A DNA stretch of 64,000 bases from CAZUMW01 sp964621615 (GTDB taxonomy: Bacteria > Desulfobacterota > WTBG01 > CAIYCZ01 > CAIRTM01). Of this stretch, positions 54,067 through 61,688 are shown piece after piece. Location: positions 72,482-136,481 of the forward strand of contig CAZUMW010000006.1 in the NCBI GenBank assembly GCA_964621615.1. The letters run 5' to 3'. A model generated the notes under the pieces. The model was given only the letters and a program-made list of their open reading frames with translations. It was not told where the DNA came from and did no database searches. A program made the translations under genes and the position numbers. The number at the start of each line of letters is the position of its first letter. Position 1 is the first letter of the stretch.

Positions 54067-54729
54067 ATGGATATGCTCCAGGCTTTTTTTGCAAAACACG
54101 GGTGGGAAATTTTTCACCGCGCTCACGAGCATCTTTTTCTCACCGTGCTGGCCATGCTGGGCGCAACCTCCATTGCGCTGCCGGTAGGGATTATGCTGAC
54201 CAGGTGCAAAAACCAGCGAATAGCAAATATTATAATGGCATGCGCTGCAGCGCTGCAGACGATTCCCAGCCTTGCCATGATAGCGCTGGTTGTTCTTCTA
54301 TTCGCTGTGCTTTTGCTGCCCACCGTCGGCGTGCTGCCGGCTCTTGCCGCGCTGATGGCCTATGCGCTCCTGCCGATACTGAGAAACACCTATACCGGCA
54401 TTAAGCAGGTTGACCCCGCGGTCATCGAAGTGTCACAGGGCATGGGCATGACGACCAGGCAAATCCTGCTGCAGGTTGAGCTTCCGCTCTCTCTGCCGAT
54501 AATCATGGCCGGAATCCGCATATCGACCGTCTGGACCGTCGGGGTTGCAACGCTGTGTGCGCTCATCGGGGCCGGCGGGCTCGGGGATCTTATTCTCAAG
54601 GGCCTTCGCAGCATTCAGTTCGATTACCTTATAGCCGGCACGGTCCCGGCAGCTATTCTTGCCCTGATACTTGACTGGACCCTGGGGTTTATCGAGCACT
54701 GGCTCTCCCCGCATACAAACAATACATGA
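54067..54729 (+). CDS. OpuCB-type ABC transporter permease
   Basis: 220 residues with the ATG six bases after TAGGAGG, the site overlapping the stop of the ATPase gene. Five or six membrane segments are visible (HLFLTVLAMLGATSIALPVGIML, LAMIALVVLLFAVLLLPTVG, LPALAALMAYALLPIL). The ATPase-contact loop reads AVIEVSQGMGMTTRQILLQVELPLSLPIIMAGI, here given in part as VSQGMGMTTRQILLQVELP. It is a normal single permease for the OpuC/Yeh class. The transporter needs the binding protein at 54969, separated by 239 bases. Confidence 0.9.
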   Translation: MDMLQAFFAKHGWEIFHRAHEHLFLTVLAMLGATSIALPVGIMLTRCKNQRIANIIMACAAALQTIPSLAMIALVVLLFAVLLLPTVGVLPALAALMAYALLPILRNTYTGIKQVDPAVIEVSQGMGMTTRQILLQVELPLSLPIIMAGIRISTVWTVGVATLCALIGAGGLGDLILKGLRSIQFDYLIAGTVPAAILALILDWTLGFIEHWLSPHTNNT

Positions 54730-54968
54730 GCCGGCTAAACCGGAGGGGCAAAAAGGTGCCCGCAAAAAAGAGCAGCGCTCAATCGCCGTAATGGTGCCGA
54801 CCGTCCTGTAAAACGCAGCGCTGTCATAGCCCGGCAAACCGGGCGATGACACTAAGGTCACAGCCTCACACAAACCGTCATACCCAGGTTTGAAGGCTGT
54901 GCAATAATTCTTTGTAATACTATTTTTTGACAAAGCGTCCTATAGACACCACCGAGGCATGTGGTCCC
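54730..54968 (+). other. Intergenic gap with palindromic repeats before the binding-protein gene
   Basis: No gene seen. A GCCCGG/CCGGGC palindrome lies at 54829-54844 in the TCAT...GATGAC family context. A wider hairpin pairs CACAGCC (near 54860) with GGCTGTG (near 54895). The region between the permease and the binding protein is longer than usual for this operon and holds these dispersed repeats, so it may interrupt an older transporter operon. Confidence 0.5.
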
Positions 54969-55928
54969 ATGACCGTCAGAGCTCGAATCATCGTCGTTGT
55001 ATCCTCATTTGTTCTGCTCAGCGCTGTCCTGATCGCCACCCGGCTGCAGTTTGCCTCGTATGACTTTCGCGCTGCGTTCGACGCTGAATTTCTCACTCGG
55101 CCGGACGGCTACCCCGGGCTGAAAAAACATTACAGCCTTCGCTTCCCCGTTCCCCCGATGCAAATGAACCCCGGGCTGATGTACCGGTCCATTGCAGACA
55201 AAGCCGTGGATGTGGTTAACGGCTTTGCAACCGACGGACGCATACCGGCCTACAATCTCACTCCGCTTAAAGACGACAAGAATTTTTTCCCGCCCTATGA
55301 TGCAGCACCTCTTATCCGGATGGATACGCTCGATCGATACCCTGAGCTGGAAGCGGTTATAAATAAGCTCGGCGGCCGCATTACTGCAAAAGCAATGCGC
55401 AGCCTCAATTTTCAGGTGGACGAAAAAGGAATCAAAGCAAAGCGGGCTGCCCGCGGCTATCTTGAGGATGCCGGGCTTATAAAAAAATCGTGCCGCAGAA
55501 GCGATTCGCCCACCGGCACGGTCACTGTCGGGGGCAAGCAGTTCACCGAGCAGGAGATACTCGGGGAAATGCTTGCGCTCATGATCGAATGCAACACCTC
55601 AATCGCTGTGCGTCGCAAGCTTAATCTCGGCGGCACTATGATCTGCTTCAATGCGCTCAAAGCAGGGGATCTTGATCTGTATGTAGAGTATACGGGAACC
55701 GGCCTGGTAAGCATCTTGAAAAAGGGGGTTATCTCCGATCCCGACAAATCATATAACACAGTGAGAAAAATCTTTTCAGACCGGTTAAATCTCAAGTGGA
55801 TGAAGCCGCTGGGCTTTAACAATACCTATACGCTCACCATGCGCAAAAAGCATGCACAGCGCCTCGGCATACAGTCTGTTTCCGATTTGCAGCGCTATAT
55901 TGAAAAAAACTATTTCTCCGGTTCCTGA
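54969..55928 (+). CDS. OpuAC-type substrate-binding protein, circularly permuted
   Basis: 319 residues from ATG 54969, with a hydrophobic N-terminus (IIVVVSSFVLLSAVLIATRL) as signal or anchor. The familiar two halves come in reverse order. Residues about 45-170 hold the usual C-terminal lobe (AEFLTRPDGYPGLKKHYSL, PGLMYRSIADKAVDVVNGFATDGRI, FFPPYDAAPLIRMDTL). Residues about 185-315 hold the usual N-terminal lobe (VGGKQFTEQEILGEMLALMIE, KLNLGGTMICFNALKAGDLD, LYVEYTGTGL). The end, LGIQSVSDLQRYI, stops at the point where normal proteins continue into the other lobe. It should bind a quaternary amine for the transporter. Confidence 0.85.
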   Translation: MTVRARIIVVVSSFVLLSAVLIATRLQFASYDFRAAFDAEFLTRPDGYPGLKKHYSLRFPVPPMQMNPGLMYRSIADKAVDVVNGFATDGRIPAYNLTPLKDDKNFFPPYDAAPLIRMDTLDRYPELEAVINKLGGRITAKAMRSLNFQVDEKGIKAKRAARGYLEDAGLIKKSCRRSDSPTGTVTVGGKQFTEQEILGEMLALMIECNTSIAVRRKLNLGGTMICFNALKAGDLDLYVEYTGTGLVSILKKGVISDPDKSYNTVRKIFSDRLNLKWMKPLGFNNTYTLTMRKKHAQRLGIQSVSDLQRYIEKNYFSGS

Positions 55929-56102
55929 GTGACCCGGATATATACATTCTTATGCAACACCTGCTTTCAGATGCGATCCGGACGCAACCATCAGGAGTTT
56001 CCCCGCAATTTCGCTGTTGATTAATGCTGTCATCCTTTCCAGGGTATCCGGCATGTGTAGGGCTTTTTAATTTCCCCAAAAATACAGGATTGCCCGGACG
56101 AA

Positions 56103-56240
56103 GAGGCTGTGTCATAATTGATTGTAAAAAAAAAGATGCTTTCACATTTGGTCTACAATCAAATATTTTTGATTTTGAGGGGTTCGATCTTTCCGAAATA
56201 TTCAGCTTTCTGCCCTCAATTTGAATTGCGACACAGCCTC
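56103..56240. mobile_element. 138-bp MITE with 11-bp terminal inverted repeats and CGAA target duplication
   Basis: The ends are GAGGCTGTGTC (56103-56113) and its complement GACACAGCCTC (56230-56240). CGAA occurs directly before and directly after the element (56099-56102 and 56241-56244), as expected for a 4-bp target-site duplication. It is inserted in the loop of a GGATTGCCCGGA...CCGGGCAATGAC palindrome. There is no open frame for a transposase, so it is non-autonomous and depends on a transposase elsewhere. Confidence 0.8.
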
Positions 56241-56287
56241 CGAAGCCGGGCAATGACAAAACGGTCAACAGCTCAGCACCAAACGTC

Positions 56288-56310
56288 ATCACCCGGTTTA
56301 TCCGGGTGAT
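56288..56310. repeat. Dispersed palindrome ATCACCCGG/CCGGGTGAT
   Basis: A nine-base perfect stem with loop TTTAT inside GTCATCACCCGG...GATCCAG. The loop and outer wording are the same as at 35470-35505, while stem bases differ in matched pairs (compensating changes), which points to a conserved hairpin shape. Confidence 0.6.
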
Positions 56311-56576
56311 CCAGTATTTTTAAAGCAATTTAAAAAAAACCTTTCTGCTACAGCCACCAGGCCGGGGTCTGAAAAAACATTCGTATCTTAATTAAAAAAG
56401 TTTCCACGACTTTCAAAAACAGGCGTTGCCGCTTCTGCATTTCATATAACACGTGTCATTGATGACTATCCGCATTTTTGACTCGTATTTTTGGGGAATC
56501 TCCCGCCCAACTATCAGTTGACGCATAAGAGTGATCACTATATAATGATTAAGATTTCAGCGTAACTGCTTAAGAC

Positions 56577-56650
<74 letters not shown>

Positions 56651-56681
56651 CTTTTTTAATGTCGCAACTGAAAGAAAGCAC

Positions 56682-57455
56682 GTGATCATCGGCGGACGGG
56701 CCCATAATGTACAAGAGGCAGCACTGCTGGCTAAAGCAGGAATAGAGTGTGTCGAAATAAGCATTATTGACCCTGAAGCATTTTACCGCACCGAACTCGC
56801 CCCGCTTGCATCGCTCAAACATACGTACGACCTCACCTATCTGGCTCACGGACCCGAGGAGGGAAACGCCTGGGAGCCCGATGTGCTGCGCACTGAGTTC
56901 ATGCCCCAGATACTGTCGCTTATCGACTGCCTGCAGGCACTGGCTATCGAGATCTTTACGATACATTTCTGGATCGATACACGCTTTATCGACGCAGCGG
57001 TCATATCTGAGAAATTAGACCTTTTGAAAGAGATGTCCGATTATGCCGCCGGCCGCGGCATCTGTCTGTGCATAGAAAACCTGAGTGAGCGGTCCAGCGA
57101 TTTTTTACCGGCGTTCCAGGCCGCGGACACCCTTAACATGACGCTTGATATCGGCCACGGCGAGCTACTGTCCGACACAAATACCTCATACGCATTCGCG
57201 GACCGCTGCAGCGGCAAAATTGCTCACGTGCATATCCATGATAATTACGGCGGCGACAGCCCGAAAGATGATCTGCACCTGCCGCTGGGGCACGGCACAA
57301 TACAATTCAGGCCAATTCTGGAGAAAATAAAAAGCACCGGTTACAATAAAACCGTCACCCTGGAGGTAGATCCGCAGTGGGTGCAAAGCGGGCGTAAAAT
57401 AATTGAAGACATCTGGAACCAGACGTCAAACACACAACAGGAGGCTCTCACATGA
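56682..57455 (+). CDS. Sugar phosphate isomerase/epimerase-like TIM barrel protein
   Basis: 257 residues from GTG 56682. The frame is open back to 56592, but that part is the tRNA gene read as protein and is not real; the site before GTG is a weak AAAG. The barrel shows GGRAHNVQEAALLAKAGIECVEIS, ICLCIENLSERSSDFLPAFQAA, TLDIGHGELLSD, HVHIHDNYGGDSPKDDLHLPLG and VTLEVDPQW, matching the AP-endonuclease-2/xylose isomerase-like superfamily with metal-binding E, D, H and E positions. It may isomerise a sugar or act as a nuclease-like hydrolase; the substrate is not known. It overlaps the next gene by four bases. Confidence 0.8.
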   Translation: MIIGGRAHNVQEAALLAKAGIECVEISIIDPEAFYRTELAPLASLKHTYDLTYLAHGPEEGNAWEPDVLRTEFMPQILSLIDCLQALAIEIFTIHFWIDTRFIDAAVISEKLDLLKEMSDYAAGRGICLCIENLSERSSDFLPAFQAADTLNMTLDIGHGELLSDTNTSYAFADRCSGKIAHVHIHDNYGGDSPKDDLHLPLGHGTIQFRPILEKIKSTGYNKTVTLEVDPQWVQSGRKIIEDIWNQTSNTQQEALT

Positions 57456-57763
57456 AGGAATCCGCTGTCTTCCGGTGTCTGGATGAGCTGGCACAACACC
57501 TCGACATAGAGGTCTCGGAGGTAAACCTTCGCAAATATTCCTACAATATGAAAAGCGGGCTCTGCAAGGTAAACGGCAGGTACCGCATCATCATCGACAA
57601 GCATCTGCACCTTTCAGAAAAAATCGATGTGCTTATCGATGCGCTGCAGCAATTTGATACCTCGGCATTCTCCCTTCCCGCTGAGGTAACAAAGCTTCTA
57701 AACAAAAAACATGCTCATGCGGCTCATCAAAAGCAGCCGGACAACATACCTGCACATAGCTGA
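57452..57763 (+). CDS. Small conserved-looking hypothetical protein
   Basis: 103 residues, start overlapping the upstream stop (ATGA), so translation is coupled. The sequence LAQHLDIEVSEVNLRKYSYNMKSGLCKVNGRYRIIIDKHLHLSEKIDVLIDALQQFD (about 11-68) has an amphipathic, folded look; the tail is His/Gln-rich (KKHAHAAHQKQPDN). I do not recognise a named family. The coupling with the TIM-barrel gene is the only functional hint. Confidence 0.65.
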   Translation: MKESAVFRCLDELAQHLDIEVSEVNLRKYSYNMKSGLCKVNGRYRIIIDKHLHLSEKIDVLIDALQQFDTSAFSLPAEVTKLLNKKHAHAAHQKQPDNIPAHS

Positions 57764-57792
57764 ACGGGGTGCCGGCACGTTTCGCGTACCCA

Positions 57793-58116
57793 TCACATAT
57801 ATTTTTTTGCCTGCTCCAGCAGCGAATCATACTCTGCTCTCAGCTCACGGATCATCTCATCAAGCCCGTCGAGGTTCCCCTGCCGGTCTTTGTCGTCAAC
57901 TGCCTTTGCAAGTTCAAAAATCCGGTCAAGCCCAAGGCTGCCTGCGGACCCCTTCAAAGAATGAGAAGCTTCGTGCGCGCGCCGGGCATCGCCGTCGCTG
58001 AGCGCCGCTTCCAGGCGCTCCAGATCCGCACCGCCGGAATCGAAAAAAATATCAAGCATCTCAACATATTCTGCTTCTTCAAGCCCGAGGTTTTCAGCAA
58101 GTGTCTTGATATCCAT
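57793..58116 (-). CDS. Hpt domain histidine phosphotransfer protein
   Basis: 107 residues forming a four-helix Hpt domain. The phosphorylated histidine is in EASHSLKGSAGSLGLDRIFE (His near 52), the HxxKG motif. The C-terminal helix is EMIRELRAEYDSLLEQAKKYM. Hpt proteins relay phosphate between receiver domains and kinases. It lies 34 bases downstream of the REC-PAS-HisKA gene on the same strand, so the two should work together as phosphorelay parts. Confidence 0.88.
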   Translation of the reverse strand: MDIKTLAENLGLEEAEYVEMLDIFFDSGGADLERLEAALSDGDARRAHEASHSLKGSAGSLGLDRIFELAKAVDDKDRQGNLDGLDEMIRELRAEYDSLLEQAKKYM

Positions 58117-58150
58117 ATGCCCCTCTTTGGTAATCCCGGTTTGCGGGTCC

Positions 58151-59275
58151 CTACTCCCAGAACCCCTTTAGCTTTGTATCATCCATGACCCGGGATGATT
58201 TTTCAATGTCGACAATCTTGACATTGCCGCCGAAATCCTTTGTTTTGTAATCGACGATATTGGTAAAGCGCCTGGTAAGGTTGCCCAGCCGCTCAACCTG
58301 CTCTGAAATCGTTTTAAGCCTGCGGCGCTGCTTATCGGTAAGCGCGTCATTATCGTGCATCAGCAGCTCGGCATGACCGGCAATAACGGCAAGCGGCTGA
58401 TTGAGCTCATGAGCAGCAGCCCCGGCCATTTCGATAACCCCGCCGAGCCGCTCGCGCAGATAGCGCTCCTTTTCCAGCAGGCGCTTTTCAGTCATGTCAT
58501 TGGCTACAACGCTTGTTCCGATCAGCACATCATCGCGGATAACGCTTCTAAAGGACAGCAGGTATTCGTGTTCGCCGTATGTGATAGTGAGCTCCCGCGC
58601 AATGCTCTCGCGGGCGCTTAACAGCTCCTGCAGGATCGCCTCCACAGCCGGTTTGTAATCGGGAAGGAACCCCTCAAAAAAATTGCGGCCGATCAGATCC
58701 CACTCAGGCTTTTGCAGCAGCTCCTGCGCGGGCGGATTTACATATGTTATAATCCCGTCGGTGTCAAGCTCGATGACCGCTTCGCTCATGCTGTTCAAAA
58801 TGGCCTCAAAATGGCGCTGTGCAAAAAGAAGCTCCTGCACAACGCTGCGCGGCCTGACGCCCTCTTTTCCCAGGATAATCTCCCCGGATGGGGCATCGCT
58901 TTGCGCATAAATTGACTGGAGCGCGTTTTGGATATTGTTCCTCATAATGGGGACTGCGGCTTTTGCGATGCAGGCATCCGGCTTCAGCTGGAGGATTTTA
59001 TGCTGCGCTTCAACGGCAACAGCGCTCACAATAACCACTTTTGTTGTGCTCAAGTGCGGTGACTGCTGTATGTAGCGGCATATTCTGTCACCGCCCACAC
59101 GCGGCATGACAAGATCCAGGAAAACAATGTCATAGGAGGCATTTTTTAGTATATGAAGCGCCTCGAGCCCGCCGTAGGCCTTATCGACAGCATGGCCCTC
59201 CTGTTCCAGGATATCTGAAAGCACGTCAACGATTACTTTATCGTTATCAACAATCAGGGCCTTTTTAGCGCTCAT
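58151..59275 (-). CDS. REC-PAS-HisKA protein without ATPase domain
   Basis: 374 residues. An N-terminal receiver domain (ALIVDNDKVIVDVLSDIL, VFLDLVMPRVGG with Asp near 54) leads to a PAS domain (about 155-265: HFEAILNSMSEAVIELDTDGIITYVN). Then comes a HisKA dimerisation helix with the acceptor histidine in AAAHELNQPLAVIAGHAELL. The protein stops about 70 residues later, with no N, G1 or G2 boxes of a HATPase domain; no frameshifted remnant follows in the 34 bases before the Hpt gene. It must receive phosphate from, or pair with, another kinase. Confidence 0.85.
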   Translation of the reverse strand: MSAKKALIVDNDKVIVDVLSDILEQEGHAVDKAYGGLEALHILKNASYDIVFLDLVMPRVGGDRICRYIQQSPHLSTTKVVIVSAVAVEAQHKILQLKPDACIAKAAVPIMRNNIQNALQSIYAQSDAPSGEIILGKEGVRPRSVVQELLFAQRHFEAILNSMSEAVIELDTDGIITYVNPPAQELLQKPEWDLIGRNFFEGFLPDYKPAVEAILQELLSARESIARELTITYGEHEYLLSFRSVIRDDVLIGTSVVANDMTEKRLLEKERYLRERLGGVIEMAGAAAHELNQPLAVIAGHAELLMHDNDALTDKQRRRLKTISEQVERLGNLTRRFTNIVDYKTKDFGGNVKIVDIEKSSRVMDDTKLKGFWE

Positions 59276-59435
59276 AAGCGTTTCCGCATTTTTTTATTAC
59301 AAAAACAAAAGCTTTGCTTTATAGTGATGGCAGCGGGGCGCGGCGATGTCACTGCCAAGTTCAATAAAGCTCATCGGTATGTCAATAAATTAACTTTAGC
59401 ACATATAAAAAAATGCGCATTATTCGTAACATTTT

Positions 59436-60785
59436 ATGAAAAACAAATATTACTTTTCAGGCATCGGCGGAAGCGGAATGAGCCCGCTGGCACAGGTGAT
59501 GCGGAAGCAGGGGTTCCGGGTGGCAGGATCTGACCGGCGGCATGACCGCGGACAAAGCACTGCGCTGTTTCAAACGCTTCAGCGTCAGGGAATTGACCTT
59601 TTTCCCCAGCAGGGCGCATCGATGCCCACAGACTGCGACGTGCTGATCACGTCGACGGCGATAGAGGGCACCAGCAGCGAGGTCGCAAAAGCCCGCAAAA
59701 ACGGCATTCCTGTTCTCCACCGCGCAGACCTGCTTGCAGAGCTGTTTAACCCTGTACACGGTATCGGCATTGCGGGCACCAGCGGCAAAAGCACGGTAAC
59801 CGGCATGGTTGCCGCCATTCTCGATGCAGCTGGCGAGAACCCGACGGTTATAAACGGCGGTTTTATCAAAAACTATGCCTCGCCGGATGCGCCCGGCAAT
59901 GCCAGATGCGGAGCCCCCGATCTTTTCGTGGCGGAAATCGACGAAAGCGACGGCAGCATTGCTAAATTCACGCCCTCCTGCGGTGTCGTCACCAACATTT
60001 CAAAAGATCACAAAGAGATCGACGAGCTTATGGAGCTGTTTTCGGCCTTTGCAGCACACACATCCGGTTCGCTGGCGCTGAACGGCGACTGCCCGCACTG
60101 CCGGAAGCTTCCCGCTTCCTCACCGGTATCCTTCGGCCTCGGCGGTCACAACCACGTCCGCGCCGATGCTGTTCGCGCTGAAGGCTTCGGCAGCTCTTTC
60201 GCCGTGGACGGTATCCGATACGCAATCGGGCTTCCCGGCATACACAACGTGTACAACGCACTTGCAGCGCTCGCCGTTGCAGATATCCGCGGCATCGATA
60301 CCGCTGCGCGCCGGAAAGGGCTTTCGGCATTTCAGGGCGTTAAGCGGCGCCTTGATCGTGTGGGAACACGGGCAGGGGTAACGGTTATCGATGATTTTGC
60401 GCACAATCCGGATAAAATCAACGCCTCGGTCGGCACGCTCAAAGCGATCGGCGTGAGGCTGTGTATCATTTTTCAGCCTCACGGCTTCGGCCCGACCCGC
60501 TTTATGCTCAACGAGCTTGCAGAGGCGTTCTCCTGCGCGCTTGCCAGCACGGATATGCTGATTATGCTTGATATTTACGACGCCGGCGGCACCGCTGTCC
60601 GAACCATAAAGGCGACCGATCTGCTCGATGCCGTAGCCGGTCCGGAGAAGAAATACGCCGCCTCCCGGGATGAGGCCATGCGCGAGGCTACCCGCTGCGT
60701 CCGGCCCGGCGACATCATCGCCGTGATGGGGGCCCGTGACGACACACTCAGCGAATTTGCCGCCCGGATACTGTCATCGCTGTAG
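59436..60785 (+). CDS. MurC/Mpl-like Mur ligase
   Basis: 449 residues in the MurC/Mpl layout: an N-terminal Rossmann domain (YYFSGIGGSGMSPLAQVMRKQG), P-loop GIAGTSGKSTVTGM at about 108, VAEIDESDGSIAKF and VTNISKDHKEIDEL in the central domain, then IDDFAHNPDKINA and FQPHGFGPTRFML in the C-terminal domain. It joins an amino acid or tripeptide to UDP-MurNAc or a similar acid with ATP. It stands alone, away from any cell-wall cluster, so Mpl-type recycling or a specialised ligase is as likely as MurC. It is divergent from the two-component genes. Confidence 0.85.
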   Translation: MKNKYYFSGIGGSGMSPLAQVMRKQGFRVAGSDRRHDRGQSTALFQTLQRQGIDLFPQQGASMPTDCDVLITSTAIEGTSSEVAKARKNGIPVLHRADLLAELFNPVHGIGIAGTSGKSTVTGMVAAILDAAGENPTVINGGFIKNYASPDAPGNARCGAPDLFVAEIDESDGSIAKFTPSCGVVTNISKDHKEIDELMELFSAFAAHTSGSLALNGDCPHCRKLPASSPVSFGLGGHNHVRADAVRAEGFGSSFAVDGIRYAIGLPGIHNVYNALAALAVADIRGIDTAARRKGLSAFQGVKRRLDRVGTRAGVTVIDDFAHNPDKINASVGTLKAIGVRLCIIFQPHGFGPTRFMLNELAEAFSCALASTDMLIMLDIYDAGGTAVRTIKATDLLDAVAGPEKKYAASRDEAMREATRCVRPGDIIAVMGARDDTLSEFAARILSSL

Positions 60786-60807
60786 CGGAGCGGCCGGGGT
60801 GCGCCCG

Positions 60808-61470
60808 CTATTTCATATACGAGACAATGAAATCTCTGACCTCATCCCGGCCCCGTATTACGCCGAAGTGCCCTTCACACAATATGTCCGCCCCAAGGTC
60901 CGCAAGCACGGAAAGCGAATTCAAATAATCATCCCGGTTTGACAGCAGATCCGGATGCAGCGGTCCGTGAATGTCCTGGCCGAACAGGACGGTCAGCCCC
61001 TCTGCCCGGGTTATATACACCACAGAGCCCGGAGAGTGGCCGGGGCAGTGAAGCGATTCAAGGATTCCCTGCCCTACCCGAAAAGTTTCACGGGGCCCGG
61101 TTATCTTATGGTCAACCGTGAGCGGCGATGCCGATGCGTTATACCATTGTGCAGCCGTTACCCGGTCATCGCCCGACTCAATAAATACCGCATCGTGCTC
61201 ATGGGCGACAACAGCGGCCCCGTAATGCTTCTGCAGAGAGCCTGCGCCGCCGGTATGGTCGAAATGGCAGTGGGTCAGAAAAATACGGCTTACCGGGCTA
61301 TCACTGCCTATGCAGCCGGATATGTTTGCAATCACCCGCTCATGGCCGGACCCGCAGCCCGCATCGATCAGAGCCGCTTCCTGCCCAAAGCGCACAAGAT
61401 ACACAGCCCCGTCACCGGGGGCGGATACCCCGTCGCCGCCCACCTGCCATATGCCGTCTAAAATATGCAT
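60808..61470 (-). CDS. Metallo-beta-lactamase-fold hydrolase
   Basis: 220 residues from ATG 61470. The frame is open further upstream, but that extension runs through repeat copy C and gives text (ARTGFCSMFSFIL) also seen upstream of the kelch gene, so it is not coding. Zinc ligands are in IFLTHCHFDHTGG (HxHxDH), LHCPGHSPGSVVY and VLFGQDIHGPL; ILCEGHFGVI has the late histidine. The probable role is hydrolysis of a thioester or similar, as in glyoxalase II-like proteins. It is convergent with the Mur ligase gene, 22 bases apart. Confidence 0.85.
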   Translation of the reverse strand: MHILDGIWQVGGDGVSAPGDGAVYLVRFGQEAALIDAGCGSGHERVIANISGCIGSDSPVSRIFLTHCHFDHTGGAGSLQKHYGAAVVAHEHDAVFIESGDDRVTAAQWYNASASPLTVDHKITGPRETFRVGQGILESLHCPGHSPGSVVYITRAEGLTVLFGQDIHGPLHPDLLSNRDDYLNSLSVLADLGADILCEGHFGVIRGRDEVRDFIVSYMK

Positions 61471-61520
61471 GAGGGCTCCTGTTTTGGGTCCACTGATCAT
61501 GATCAGCAATCCTTTGACAG

Positions 61521-61588
61521 CAAACGTGGCCAAAATAAATGAAAACATTGAACAAAAGCCGGTTCGGGCGTTATTTTGGACACCACTG
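61521..61588. repeat. MITE-like element, copy C (68 bp)
   Basis: Begins CAAACGTGGCCAAAATAA and ends TTATTTTGGACACCACTG, the same length and same internal junction as copy B, with a few base changes. It lies 50 bases upstream of the metallo-beta-lactamase-fold gene, between two minus-strand genes. Confidence 0.8.
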
Positions 61589-61688
61589 CTTTGACACATC
61601 AGGTGATTTCTACACACTCACGAAAAGCCCTGCCCGATGCAGAATGCGCCGATGTGCCGGTGTTATTATTCAAGGCGTGCAGGAACCA

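Larger units (their letters stand above)
55929..56576 (+). other. 648-bp intergenic region with repeats before tRNA-Arg
   Basis: No gene seen on either strand. It contains a palindromic repeat split by a miniature element (56103-56240), a second palindrome ATCACCCGG/CCGGGTGAT (56288-56310), and about 250 bases of AT-rich sequence. The last 100 bases probably hold the tRNA promoter; I see only weak candidates. Confidence 0.6.

Noticed and set aside
61471..61617. 49-residue N-terminal extension of the metallo-beta-lactamase-fold protein
   Set aside because: This is repeat copy C translated; the same peptide text occurs before the unrelated kelch gene, and the true start is at 61470.
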